Shown piece by piece: positions 12,401-21,439 of a DNA stretch of 64,000 bases. The stretch is from Isoetes taiwanensis (lineage: Eukaryota; Streptophyta; Lycopodiopsida; Isoetales; Isoetaceae). Location: NCBI GenBank assembly GCA_021234155.1, contig JAJEKV010000019.1, positions 62,001-126,000 on the forward strand, read 5' to 3'. Each line of letters starts with the position of its first letter. Position 1 is the first letter of the stretch. Below the pieces are notes generated by a model that did no database searches, was not told the origin of the DNA, and saw only the letters and a program-made list of their open reading frames with translations. Position numbers and translations under genes: made by a program.

Positions 12401-12588
12401 TCTTCTGGACCTGGAGGTTCTACCTGAGCCTTTATTATTCGAGATGTATCTTCTAACGTCAATACATACTGCAGGTCTGTAACAGTAACATCTTCATCTG
12501 TCCTTTGCTTTTTCTGGGCTGAAGAGGTTCCATTGTGTTTGGTTTTCCTTTTGATTGTCTTTTGTGTTCCTGCAAAATTACAGCACAT
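9467..12588 (-). CDS. ParB/sulfiredoxin-like plus FCP1-type HAD fusion protein with one in-frame stop
   Basis: Three exons join in phase: 12588-12115, 12017-10306 and 10100-9467. The introns are about 97 and 205 nt, with TTACAG acceptors at both. The conceptual product is about 940 residues. Residues 1-158 carry a basic, NLS-like start (KRKTKHNG, QKKQR). Residues ~205-300 resemble a ParB/Srx N-terminal domain: IYVSRRYDKQHSLEIV, then MIIDGQHSIEAQKVL with DGQHS near 287-291. Two acidic tracts follow. The C-terminal third is an HAD/FCP1-like domain: motif I VLVFDLNGVL (~737-746), with Asn in place of the second Asp, and IIVDDDALKC as the later acidic motif. A TGA at 9907-9905 sits exactly where HAD relatives have Trp (FHCAI*SSMEHRN). 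The gene may start in a further upstream exon, since 12571 is preceded by TTTTGCAG. Function is unknown; loss of the second motif I Asp argues against normal phosphatase chemistry. Confidence 0.6.
10149..10240. repeat. GC palindromes within intron 2 of the ParB-HAD gene
   Basis: Two copies lie 70 bp apart. CGCGCCAGGCGTGATTT at about 10151-10167 is imperfect. AATCGCGCCAGGCGCGATT at 10221-10239 is perfect, with 9-bp arms around a single A. Both sit inside the 205-nt intron between the ParB-like and HAD exons. Confidence 0.8.
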
Positions 12589-12642
12589 GGGTTAATCTTT
12601 TAATTCCAAAATATATGCTAACTTGAAACGTATGCAACAAAA

Positions 12643-12817
12643 ACACGCTTGGCGCGATTTGAAACTGAATACAGATTATAAATTTATCAAATTGCGCCAA
12701 GGGCATTTCGTCAATATAGATTCGAAGGAAAAGAAACTAATGTAATGACTTAATGAAACTGCGCCAGGCGCGTTTTGTCCGAATCCAAATGCAACAAATA
12801 CCCGCTTGGCACGCTTT
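12643..12817. repeat. Cluster of degenerate GC palindromes upstream of the ParB-HAD coding start
   Basis: Copies are seen at 12643-12660 (ACACGCTTGGCGCGATTT), 12690-12710 (GCGCCAAGGGC), 12759-12780 (GCGCCAGGCGCGTTTTGTCC) and 12801-12817 (CCCGCTTGGCACGCTTT). They keep the pattern arm-CCAGG-arm or CTTGG, often followed by GATTT or TTTTGTCC. They form the 5' flank of the minus-strand gene. Confidence 0.7.
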
Positions 12818-13080
12818 AGAAGTGACCTTAAAGATAAAGAAACTAATGTAATGACTTATTAAACTGCGCCAGGGGTGTTTTGTCCGAATCAAAATGCTCA
12901 GGACACAACTAACTATAAAAAGCACAACTTAAAGAGTTGAATCTTCATTTCAAGATAAGAAACTAATGTAATGACTTATTAAACTGCGCCAGAGGCGTTT
13001 TGTCCGAATCAAAATGTTCAGGACACAACTAACTATAAAAAGCACAACTTAAAGAGTTGAATCTTCATCTCAGGACACAA
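12731..13080. repeat. Tandem repeat (~107-120 bp, three units) containing the palindrome
   Basis: Units start at 12731, 12837 and 12957 with AAGAAACTAATGTAATGACT. Each carries a palindrome variant (GCGCCAGGCGCG, GCGCCAGGGGTG, GCGCCAGAGGCG) followed by TTTTGTCCGAATC. The last two units are 120 bp and nearly identical, so the duplication is recent. The palindromes in them have already diverged. Confidence 0.8.
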
Positions 13081-13699
13081 CCACAACTAACTACTGAATA
13101 CTGTTCAGCTAAGTATACAAGCTTGAAACAACCATACAACATTAAAAGAAAACACAACATGAACACATACATATATTTGCATAACATTAAGCATTTATTT
13201 GCATACATTTTGGGACATATGAACTCAAGTATTAGAGGACATATGCTTAATATCGGATAATAACTCTACTATTAAAGAAAAACATCCTAAAAACCTAACA
13301 AAAAGAAGGACACAGAAATAAAATACAAAACAAAACACCCATTAATACATGAGGCGCTTCTTGATTTGTGCTTTCGCTTGTTTGACAAGCTCGTGCTTGC
13401 TTTAGCTTGTCGCCCACCTCACTGCGGCTGTAGCGGTACGCCGGATCCTCTAGACGCCAAGGGCGCAAGTCGCGGATAATATGAGATCGGGGTTTTGGTT
13501 TAAACTTATATGTATGCGTTGATAATCTAGGCCGATTTAGAATCAGAATTCAAATTCGCGTCCTTTTCAATTTATACCCTCAATTAACCGCCTGGGTCCC
13601 ACTCATTTACAAATTTAAAATTTTTTTTCTTTTAGTGCAATTTCAAGCAAACAAATAATTCTTATTTTCAAGAAAGCCATATGTGGCAATCTACTACCA

Positions 13700-13860
13700 C
13701 CTAATCGGCCACCTACTCTCAGAGCGCCCTCAATCGACCCTTCAAGACCAATCGACTCGTCTAGAGCGCCCAAGATCAATCGACCTACTCTCAGAGCGCC
13801 CAAGATCAATCGACTCGTCTAGAGCGCCCAAGATTAATCGACCCAAGATCAATCGATGTC
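13700..13860. repeat. Short degenerate tandem repeat (AGAGCGCCC ... AATCGAC)
   Basis: AGAGCGCCC recurs at 13721, 13763, 13793 and 13821, each followed by AAGATCAATCGAC-type sequence, with spacing of 28-42 bp. Both strands stay open here only because of the repeat, so I do not call the ORFs genes. Confidence 0.7.
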
Positions 13861-13993
13861 TGCTGAACTAAGGTGAGTGTGATTCCATTCCGAATATGCA
13901 CACCTTCGTCCTCTTTTTTTCCCAATGCCAATTCTAGCATTCTGGTTGTTTATCGATTAATGAGGAGAAGAATGCTATCTTTTAACAGCAAAC

Positions 13994-14242
13994 TTGAAGC
14001 GCCGAGTAGGATTATGTAAAGTCGAAGATCTGAATCCAAGTTCTATGTGTCATGGTGTTCCTCTTGGAAACAGTTTCTTTAAGATTTCCATTATAAATTG
14101 CAATTATGAAAATGAGGCTCTTCCACGAAGACATCCCGGTGGCGATACAGTTGGTGAAAGCGGGGGCACATTTGTTGGTCATACTGGCTGGAGGGCATCA
14201 AAGGATTTCAATGTTTTCGACATTGCGTATAAAAAAATATAA
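13994..14242 (+). CDS. Small ORF of unknown function
   Basis: An 82-codon ORF opening MKRRVGLCKVEDLNPSS. Its second half is Gly-rich (GGDTVGESGGTFVGHTGW) and it ends 36 bp before a GCGCCAGGCGC palindrome. No family is recognised. Placement inside the palindrome island and the protein-like composition are the only support. It might be the last exon of a plus-strand gene or chance. Confidence 0.25.
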   Translation: MKRRVGLCKVEDLNPSSMCHGVPLGNSFFKISIINCNYENEALPRRHPGGDTVGESGGTFVGHTGWRASKDFNVFDIAYKKI

Positions 14243-14277
14243 TAAAATAGGCGTGACATAAAAGTATAAGCTGCAAA

Positions 14278-14357
14278 ATTGCGCCAGGCGCACGTTTGTA
14301 TTTATATTCAAAAAATATATGTACATTCTTCTTCTGTGAAAATGCGTCAGGCGCGAG
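14278..14357. repeat. GC palindromes, rightmost pair
   Basis: ATTGCGCCAGGCGCACGTTT at 14278-14297 and AATGCGTCAGGCGCGAG at 14341-14357 lie between the plus-strand ORF ending at 14242 and the minus-strand ORF ending at 14392. No further copy of this palindrome is seen to the right. Confidence 0.75.
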
Positions 14358-14391
14358 TTCTTTCTAAACTAACATAGGAGACTGTACATCT

Positions 14392-14763
14392 CTACAAAAT
14401 GTCACACAGGCCCACTTCATCGGCTACATACTGAGTCCAGTCCCACCTGTACCACTCTGATATGACATCATCCTTCCATTCATTGGGAATGTCGAGCCTC
14501 CAAATCAGAGTGTCCCGTCGATCTTTGGCCTTCCTAATCATAGCCTCATATTTATTTGTTGACATGAGCTTTACTAAGAGCATGAGGAGCCGCAAAAATC
14601 CTGTGATGCGATGGTAGCATTCCCATGGCCCCTGATACAGACTGTCGTAGGGCTTGTCCAACTCTCTTCGTAGGTTTTGAACAGCACAATTAAGTAGTAT
14701 CATGTATAGGGTCCAGCGTTGATTGTCATCCAAAGGAAGAAGAGTTGAACTAGAATCAGCCAT
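14392..14763 (-). CDS. Uncharacterised 123-residue protein
   Basis: An uninterrupted ORF from ATG at 14763. The N-terminus MADSSSTLLPLDDNQRWTLY is followed by a probable helical core (NCAVQNLRRELDKPY, ITGFLRLLMLLVKLM). The C-terminus is rich in Trp and charged residues (WRLDIPNEWKDDVI, WYRWDWTQYVADEVG). No signal peptide, and no family recognised. Its stop is 35 bp from a GC palindrome and its start abuts a 266-bp tandem duplication, so it shares the island with the ParB-HAD gene. Its composition suggests a real small soluble protein. It may be an accessory of the same island or a host gene. Confidence 0.45.
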   Translation of the reverse strand: MADSSSTLLPLDDNQRWTLYMILLNCAVQNLRRELDKPYDSLYQGPWECYHRITGFLRLLMLLVKLMSTNKYEAMIRKAKDRRDTLIWRLDIPNEWKDDVISEWYRWDWTQYVADEVGLCDIL

Positions 14764-14766
14764 GTG

Positions 14767-15355
14767 TAGGCACAGGCGACAACGCCTAGAATAGGAATGT
14801 TCCCTAGTAAATTACCTTGAAAAAAAGGAACATGAAAGATTGCATACGATGTTGCAAACCCTAGGAGCTTTTTGACACTAGAGAAAAGGTAAGCCTCTCA
14901 TGTGAAAAGACATGTATGGCCACGAAAGAAGGGAAGGGTATAAAAGACTTGGAAAAAAGCAATAGGAAGAAAACAATAGCCTTTGGGTCTTGTTGAGCAC
15001 CTGGCAATGCTACGTGATGCTGAAGGGACGCCTAGGCACAGGCGGCGACGCCTAGAATAGGAATGTTCCCTAGTAAATTACCTTGGAAAAAATGGAACAT
15101 GAAAGATTGCACACGATGTTGTAAACCCTAGGAGCTTTTTGACGCTGGAGAAAAAGTAAGCCTCTCATGTGAAAAGACATGTATGGCCACAAAAGAAGGA
15201 ATAGAATAGAATAGAATAGTTTTTTTAATGTCCACGGAGACCAATAGGTCATGGGACCCATACAATAGGCTAGTACAATCATTACTACTAGGATTAAAAA
15301 ACCCCTGCCTCGAAAGGTTTGCAAGGGAAAAACCTTTGCAGTAAAAGACTTGGAA
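14767..15355. repeat. 266-bp tandem duplication, second unit interrupted by a LINE end
   Basis: TAGGCACAGGCG starts both units, at 14767 and 15033. They run in parallel through GGAATGTTCCCTAGTAAATT, the CTCATGTGAAAAGACATG segment and AAAGAAGG. The second unit is then broken at about 15199 and resumes at about 15342 with TAAAAGACTTGG. The first unit also contains the right copy (14946-15035) of the repeat at 8499-8591. Confidence 0.75.
15199..15341 (-). mobile_element. 5'-truncated insertion of the 46-50 kb LINE family (3' end only)
   Basis: A (GAATA)n tract is followed by sequence that parallels 46024-46190: GTCCAC-GAGACCAAT, the GGGACCC/GAGACCC box, TTAAAAACCCC and GGGAAAAAC. The order and orientation match the 3' end of the LINE on the minus strand. 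It interrupts the second unit of the 266-bp duplication, so it inserted after that duplication. It could alternatively be a SINE sharing the LINE tail. Confidence 0.7.
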
Positions 15356-16099
15356 ATGATGTCCAAGATTGTAATGTGTTCACTGTTACGTCATATGGAT
15401 CATGCGACGGGGATCCTCGTGGTCTCTTTTTTGTGCATACCTCTAGTTTGCTTTGTTTAGTTTGAGGCTTTTCATATATCCTTTATTATAAAGTTTTAGT
15501 GTATGTCGTGCATAAAACCCTAAAACTTTCGACGGCCCAGATTTGATGAAATCAATGGAAGAGATGACGCCACGTAAATCCTTTTCTTCTAACGTTTTGT
15601 TCACGAGCATACCTTGCTGATAGCAACCATCGAGCTCGGGGTGAGCATACCGAGCTCACTTTGCCGCAGCCATGGCAATCTCCCTACTCTTCGTTTCATG
15701 GTTGCTTCTATTTGGCTACCGGGTTCACATGTTTATCACATTCTGGATCACGTAGCAAACACTGGTATAGGTTTTGGGCTGTGGCTATCTGTTCGTATCA
15801 ACAAACACAACGGCCTGATGTATTCTGGACTTGGCTTTATATTACAGAAGTTTTGATTTCGTTGGAGCAAAGCGAGGGTTTGATTCTTTCATAACATAGC
15901 TAAAAGCTTTTTTTATATTCGGTTCATTCTTCGTTTCCATCATTTCCCTAGGTAGGGGACCTCTCCATTGCAAGATTACTTTAGATCTTCATGTTTCTTT
16001 ACATAGTACAAAGTTTTTGGGAGACTTTGAGCATTTACATTTCTAAAGCTTTTCTTTTGAGATGCTTTGTGCAATACTTTCATAGGTTACAAAGTTTAA

Positions 16100-16760
16100 T
16101 TTGTGCTTAACTTTTGCAGGCCTGTGGCACTGGATTAGTCAGGGAACAAGAATATGATAAAGCAACATTTTCAAGGTAAAATCGTTAGCTCTCATGGTTG
16201 GTGTTATCAAAGTAAAAAGTTAACTAAGCTCTTGCTTTCTATAACTTTCAGATTGATGGGTCTTCCACCACACACATTTTACAGCAAATGATGTAAAGGA
16301 GGTAATTTCTTCTCTAAGCCAATTGATAACCACATAATGGAGGAAATGCACAAGGCTAACATTATTGTATTACACTCTGCAGCTTGATTCTATGCAAACA
16401 GTTCCAATCCAAGATGGATGTCCAGAGCCAAATTATGAAAAGTACTTTGCAATCTGGAAATAATTCTGTAATTGGTCAACTTGATGGAAATTCACCTGTG
16501 CCTCCTCTGACCTCCAGATTTTTTACTATGGAACAGAGTAGGATTGCCTATGTGGAGACCTAATACAGGTTTGGAAACTCAATCATATGTTATAGATCTT
16601 ATTGATAAAAGGACCATATCAGGACCAAAGTCTTCTTCTTGGCAGTTCCCACCAATTAGGGATCTGAATCATTTTCGCAATGCCGCATGTTCAAAATTAT
16701 TTTGGAAATTTCAGATATGTCCTAGCATAGCCTCTAGCCTCTACACCAAGTAGTTGCAAT
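16100..16760 (+). pseudogene. Candidate exons of an unrecognised plus-strand gene
   Basis: Exon-like segments follow pyrimidine-AG sites: after 16120 (GLVREQEYDKATFSR, then a GTAAAA donor), after 16251 (DGSSTTHILQQMM) and after 16382. The last gives an open segment with IMKSTLQSGNNSVIG and FFTMEQSRIAYVET ending in a stop at 16560. A frame-shifted continuation (SSSWQFPPIRDLNHFRN) runs to 16753. Phases do not join cleanly, so this may be a decayed gene or one whose introns I have misplaced. No domain recognised. Confidence 0.25.
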
Positions 16761-16769
16761 TCTAGATCC

Positions 16770-18780
16770 GTTGGAGACATGACTAGACCACACATTCATG
16801 TTACGGTCGGTTGTAAATTTCATGCGCGGAACATGTCGATCCATTAACATGTTGCCCTTTTTAAGAATTATACCAGAAGCTTTGTGTTCATCATGTATTA
16901 TAGTTTAAATATACGAGCTTTTGATAATTTATTAGCATTTTGCATTTGTCCATAGCATTGCTAAATACAATGCAGATGATAATTGTAAGGACAAAATGCT
17001 CTCCTTTTTAAAATCCAAGAGCGTGGGGTGGTGTATTGTGAGGTCTTAGAATGGTTGCTTAAAGGTTCCATGTGAAATATTGGGACTCTATAACCTAGGC
17101 ACCATTCAGATCTACCTCTGTTTTCACATCACAAGATGTTAGCACATGGTTCTCTTTACAAGGAGGTGATACCCACAAATTTCTTTTGTAACCATTTCGT
17201 TTGGAAGGTGATTGGCATTGATTCTTTTAAGTGAATATATTGTAACACGGCGATTAGATTTTAAGAGTTCATAATCGACTTAATGACAACTTAATGACAC
17301 AATCGACATTGGAATAGAAAGATGAAAGATATTGAATGCGAGAACGACTATTTGACTTGCACAATTATAGCAGAATTTTTTCTGATTTATTGTATATCGA
17401 ACAAAGCATTTCAATAGGTAACCATTTGATTTGGCACATGATTCTTCATAAGAGGTGAGAGCCACAAACCATTTCTTCGGGACGAATCACGAATGCTATG
17501 ACACGACGGTCAAAGTGTAAGAGTTGAGTTGATTTACATGGCACGTTAACATTGGAATAGAAAAATGTTGAATGCATTGAGATCAACCATTTGAATTCTG
17601 CAAAGTTATGGCAGAATGTTTCAACATTTGTTGTACATGAACCAAGCGAGGATCAATCCCATAGTTAACTAAAATGGAGAAGAATGAGCCTCTCATAGTT
17701 AACTAGAATGGAGAAGAATGGACCTCTATTTCTAGAACATTTCTATTGCTAGGTTTCTCTAAAGATTATTCTGAAAAACACATGTGTGGCTTTGCTCAAG
17801 AACTAAAACATCCCAAGTCTATGCATGGACAATGTAGAGAAGCAAACTTTCAGTACATATGCACACGAGAACATCAAAATGAATAACCTTGTGTTATCTG
17901 GGCTGTTGATTGCACACTCTACCATTGTATCATATTCATACACTAAATAGCGGCATTTCTACACCAAACAAAGTCATCCGCTTTGCCCAGTGGTTTGGAG
18001 ACTTAGAATAGCATCGTGTTTGTTTAATCTAATATTAGCCCTACTCATATAGGCAACAAACCGCTTAGAATATGCATGATATTGCCCATTTTTTCCTAAG
18101 TAAACAAGGCAAAAAAAATGTACCATAATATCCAAATGTAAGGCTAGAAAAGCTTGGACCATAATATTCAAATGTAAGGCGATCTTACCCTTTGCTAAAG
18201 CGCTACCATAATAGTAGCTGCACTTGGACATTGATATTATTAATGTTCAACTTCATAACAATTCCACAATATTCACGTATTAGAATTTGACATCCACAAC
18301 ATTTTGAGCATGTAGATATTTATCAATATTGAGGATGTTGACTCCAACTGATCACTTACAATGTCCCACCTTATGCCCAGCTTCACAAAGACTAATAGAA
18401 GTTGACTATAGCCTCGCCTCAAACCTACTCAGATTAACTATCTACACCCACTCAAAGTTTCTATGAACAAGCATCGTGTTGTTTTATTTAAAGCTTTAAA
18501 AAATGCCGATGCAACACTATCTAACATGACGGAGCTAAGTTTCTTTCAAATATTGTTAAGTCATTGAATATTTTTGTTATAATATAAGGTTACAAAAGTT
18601 GGATTATTACTGCACGCTTTTCTAATTGTCGTCAAAGCATTTGCAGACTTCCAACTGATGCCCAACAACGTTGGGCACCATTACTAGTTCTACATATAAC
18701 AAAAGCTTTTTCATTGATAGCTTAAAAAACACATATAATTGAGGACAAAAAGGCAACAAAAAATCTATTCGTCATGATAT
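16770..18780. other. Non-coding stretch with diverged internal duplications
   Basis: Two related segments of about 200-250 bp, 17230-17420 and 17490-17640, share GACATTGGAATAGAAA-type and CAGAAT..TT words and end in CGAACAAAGC/TGAACCAAGC. A 34-bp tandem pair (GTTAACTA.AATGGAGAAGAAT) lies at 17664-17726. No gene is supported. Confidence 0.5.
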
Positions 18781-18809
18781 CTCAAGAAATTTAGTATGTA
18801 CTATCCAAC

Positions 18810-18960
18810 TAGGTTTCTAGCTTCCTGGCGATTTCCTTGTACATGTCCTGCTCAGTCAAGTCCATCACCTCTGCTTCTACTGTCTTCAGCAGGCTTGTTG
18901 AAGTTATGATGACTTGATGCAGTTGTCTTAGCAACTGGGCACCCTCAATCTTGCCGCTAT
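18810..18960 (-). pseudogene. Short helical exon-like fragment
   Basis: The minus strand has an open segment ending in TAG at 18810. It reads LLRQLHQVIITSTSLLKTVE and then MDLTEQDMYKEIARKLET, which has a heptad-like helical pattern. Upstream pieces out to 19190 (MSSSTKSQERKTIE) are split by an A-rich tract. Possibly a relic exon; no family recognised. Confidence 0.2.
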
Positions 18961-19199
18961 CTTATAAAGGCGCCTTATTTGTGCATCCATCTGCTCTATC
19001 AATTCCAACTTCATCTGACATTCTTCATTCTTTTGATCTATGTTCATAGTCATCTCGTTGGTAGTCTCATGTGGTCCTTGATTTCCTTCAACAAGACAAC
19101 AACTAAAATATCAGTTGGCAATTCAATGGTCTTCAAAAAAAAAAAAAATTCAATGGTCTTCCTCTCCTGGCTTTTTGTGGAGGAAGACATAGTAGCAAA

Positions 19200-20640
19200 C
19201 AAAGAATGCTAACAAAGAAGATGGCGCAAAATGCTTAAGCCACTAAGATAACTCAGAAGGAACCATGCAACTTCTTTTTTTTTCCCTTTCTTCTATCCAA
19301 AAAAGAGATTATTTCGCCTCCCAAATAATTGCCTATTATTGTGCAGTCATTGAGAATTATGCCCAAAGCATTAAATGCCACTAATATCTATCTAAAATAT
19401 TAGCACAAGTGAAAGGGTATGGCTCACACAACGCGAATTCTGTTAAAGAGAGGATCCACTCTTTTCAAACATTCCACAGTGGTAAAACATTTACTGCGAC
19501 TTCTTTTGTTTTTGTACTTCAACATGTAGGCAGACCATGCTTATCTCTTACCATTATCTTTTATATTTCTTCTCACCTCAAATTATCTTCTCAACTTAGG
19601 CTACCCAATGATTCAATTGTTCAACTCAAACTCATTCAACCTAACAATTTGCACGAGCATGGATGAGATGAGAATGGAGGTCACAATAAAACTTGCCTGG
19701 ACTTTGTCAAGCATGGGAGTCTAAAACAATCATTGCTAGTCTAAAAATCATTGTTAGATGATAATAACAACAAACCCCCATAAGAAATTCCATCATATAC
19801 GTGCACAATATAGTTCAAAAAACACAATACACCAACGTAAATTTCGAAGACCCTATGTTAACAACGTTCACAAATACTAGGGCTGTTTTTTATTGAATTC
19901 ACTGAGTGGTAATGGTTCAATTATCATGCCTCTCTCCTGTCATTCCGACTTCACAAAAAGTTCCATATTAGTAAGTGAGTCGACAAAGAGAAATGTTCGC
20001 GTCGGCCTTGTTGCCGCGCTAAATTTCTTGTATAGTATAGTCATTGTACACTTTTTCGGATTTCATTCGACCACATAATGTATGGAGGAAAGACAATCGA
20101 GTTACAAACTTTTCATGGAGATTGTGTTCATGTTTATTAGCGAGGAGATGTAATTGACGTACCAAATGCACCTAAATTGTCTTTTGTGTTGTGAATGTCG
20201 AGTTAAATTGGTAAATTGCTAACAAGAATATGCCACATGGCACAAATATATTGTACTAAAGACCATGTTGCCCAACCGTTTGAGGACCTAGCAATGGATC
20301 CACACGTTGTGCAAGTATATTATAATGCAAAGGATCTAGGTGCACACAATAGGTACATGGGAGTTCACTCACTCTAATTGTTGTCTACATAAATTGGGAA
20401 TATACCAATATCATAAAAAAAGATATGCATATTGTAGCTATTGAACTATATATAACCAGTGATGTACAAATAAGATGAGTCAAACACGTTTGTGTTGCAA
20501 GGGAAACGCATATTCTACTTATACATCATTATTGTCTACATCATGCATCATTTGTTTTTTATATCATTCATGTGAGGTGGTGTTAATAATCAATATTGAT
20601 ATTGAAACGCACCTTGGGCGGGATAATCTATGCTTTAGAT
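19200..20640. other. Non-coding stretch
   Basis: AT-rich with short unconnected ORFs; no repeats or domains recognised. The right end is the 3' flank of the LFS-like gene. Confidence 0.35.
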
Positions 20641-20649
20641 CGAATAAAT

Positions 20650-21153
20650 TTATGTGTTTTCAACATCTAAACTTGACATATGAGAAGCACTTATTTCAAG
20701 GCAATGCAAAGCATTGGCCAAGTGAGAAATGGTTGATCCCACTACTATATCCTTTAGGGATTCTTCCATAGGATTCATGTAAAATGACCATTGTACAATT
20801 GTTGAGCCATTGGTGCCTTCCTTCAAATGGAATGTTGAAACGTAACCATTTAGTCCCACGTTGCCATCTTCAACTGAGTATGAATAAGTATAATTCTTGG
20901 CATCAAAATGTATCAGTCTTTCAGTGACCCATGATCTTTGACCATCATCTCTTTTTACAGCTGTGCCAATCACAAACCTCACGCATCCTGGTGCTTGGCC
21001 CTCTCCTTCTACCATGTAGCATGATTCTATGGCGGGCATCCATTTTGAAAGGCCACAAAAATCAGAGGCTATCTCCCATGCTTTTCCTAATGGTACTGCT
21101 ATGGTCATCTTCAAGGATCCATGCCATTTTCCATATTCTTTTTGTTGTTCCAT
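20650..21153 (-). CDS. Lachrymatory-factor-synthase-like / polyketide cyclase (Bet v 1/START superfamily) protein
   Basis: A 167-residue single-exon ORF from ATG at 21153 (MEQQKEYGKWHGSL). It has the hallmarks of plant LFS-like START/Bet v 1 proteins: WEIASDFCGLSKWMPAIESC (residues 26-45), GEGQAPGCVRF (50-60), WVTERLIHFD (75-84) and VGLNGYVSTFHL. The Arg in GCVRF and the Glu in VTERL match the residues considered catalytic in onion LFS. Family members bind small hydrophobic ligands in a single cavity; substrate and pathway here are unknown. The length is normal. The ATG follows a T-rich GCAG acceptor directly, so a 5' UTR intron or a short extra first exon is likely. No signal peptide; probably cytosolic. 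It looks intact and isolated. Confidence 0.85.
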   Translation of the reverse strand: MEQQKEYGKWHGSLKMTIAVPLGKAWEIASDFCGLSKWMPAIESCYMVEGEGQAPGCVRFVIGTAVKRDDGQRSWVTERLIHFDAKNYTYSYSVEDGNVGLNGYVSTFHLKEGTNGSTIVQWSFYMNPMEESLKDIVVGSTISHLANALHCLEISASHMSSLDVENT

Positions 21154-21154
21154 C

Positions 21155-21430
21155 TGCAAAAAAAAAGTATATGGAAATACACTTAGAGATCAACACAATA
21201 CAGAAACACATTAAGCAAAAATGCAATAGACTATTAAAGTATGACTTAGAAACTGGATCAGAATAGTAAATATGCATAAGAAATGGAAAAAGGAAGTTAT
21301 ATCATACTAGATTGGAATTTTCTTCAAAATAAGCGAGAGAATGAATGATGGAATAAGCAGAGTGTCCCCCATTTAAAGAAAACCCTTTGACTAGTGTTGA
21401 TGGTGACGTGGAAACTTGAAATATTTGCAT
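21155..21430 (-). promoter_or_regulatory. Probable 5' intron and promoter of the LFS-like gene
   Basis: Upstream of the start, on the minus strand, are a T-tract and GCAG acceptor (21154-21165) and a possible GTATGA donor near 21305. At 21390-21415 lies CCACGTCACC, an ACGT-core motif of G-box/ABRE type, followed by GTCAAA. A weak TATA-like TTTAAAT lies near 21375. Site assignment is by motif only. Confidence 0.35.
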
Positions 21431-21439
21431 GCTCTCCAA

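Noticed and set aside
13380-13480. First exon of the ParB-HAD gene (minus-strand segment with RDLRPWRLEDPAYRY)
   Set aside because: Protein-like for about 40 residues, but no start or donor connects it to 12571. It may be a leftover exon, so I did not annotate it.
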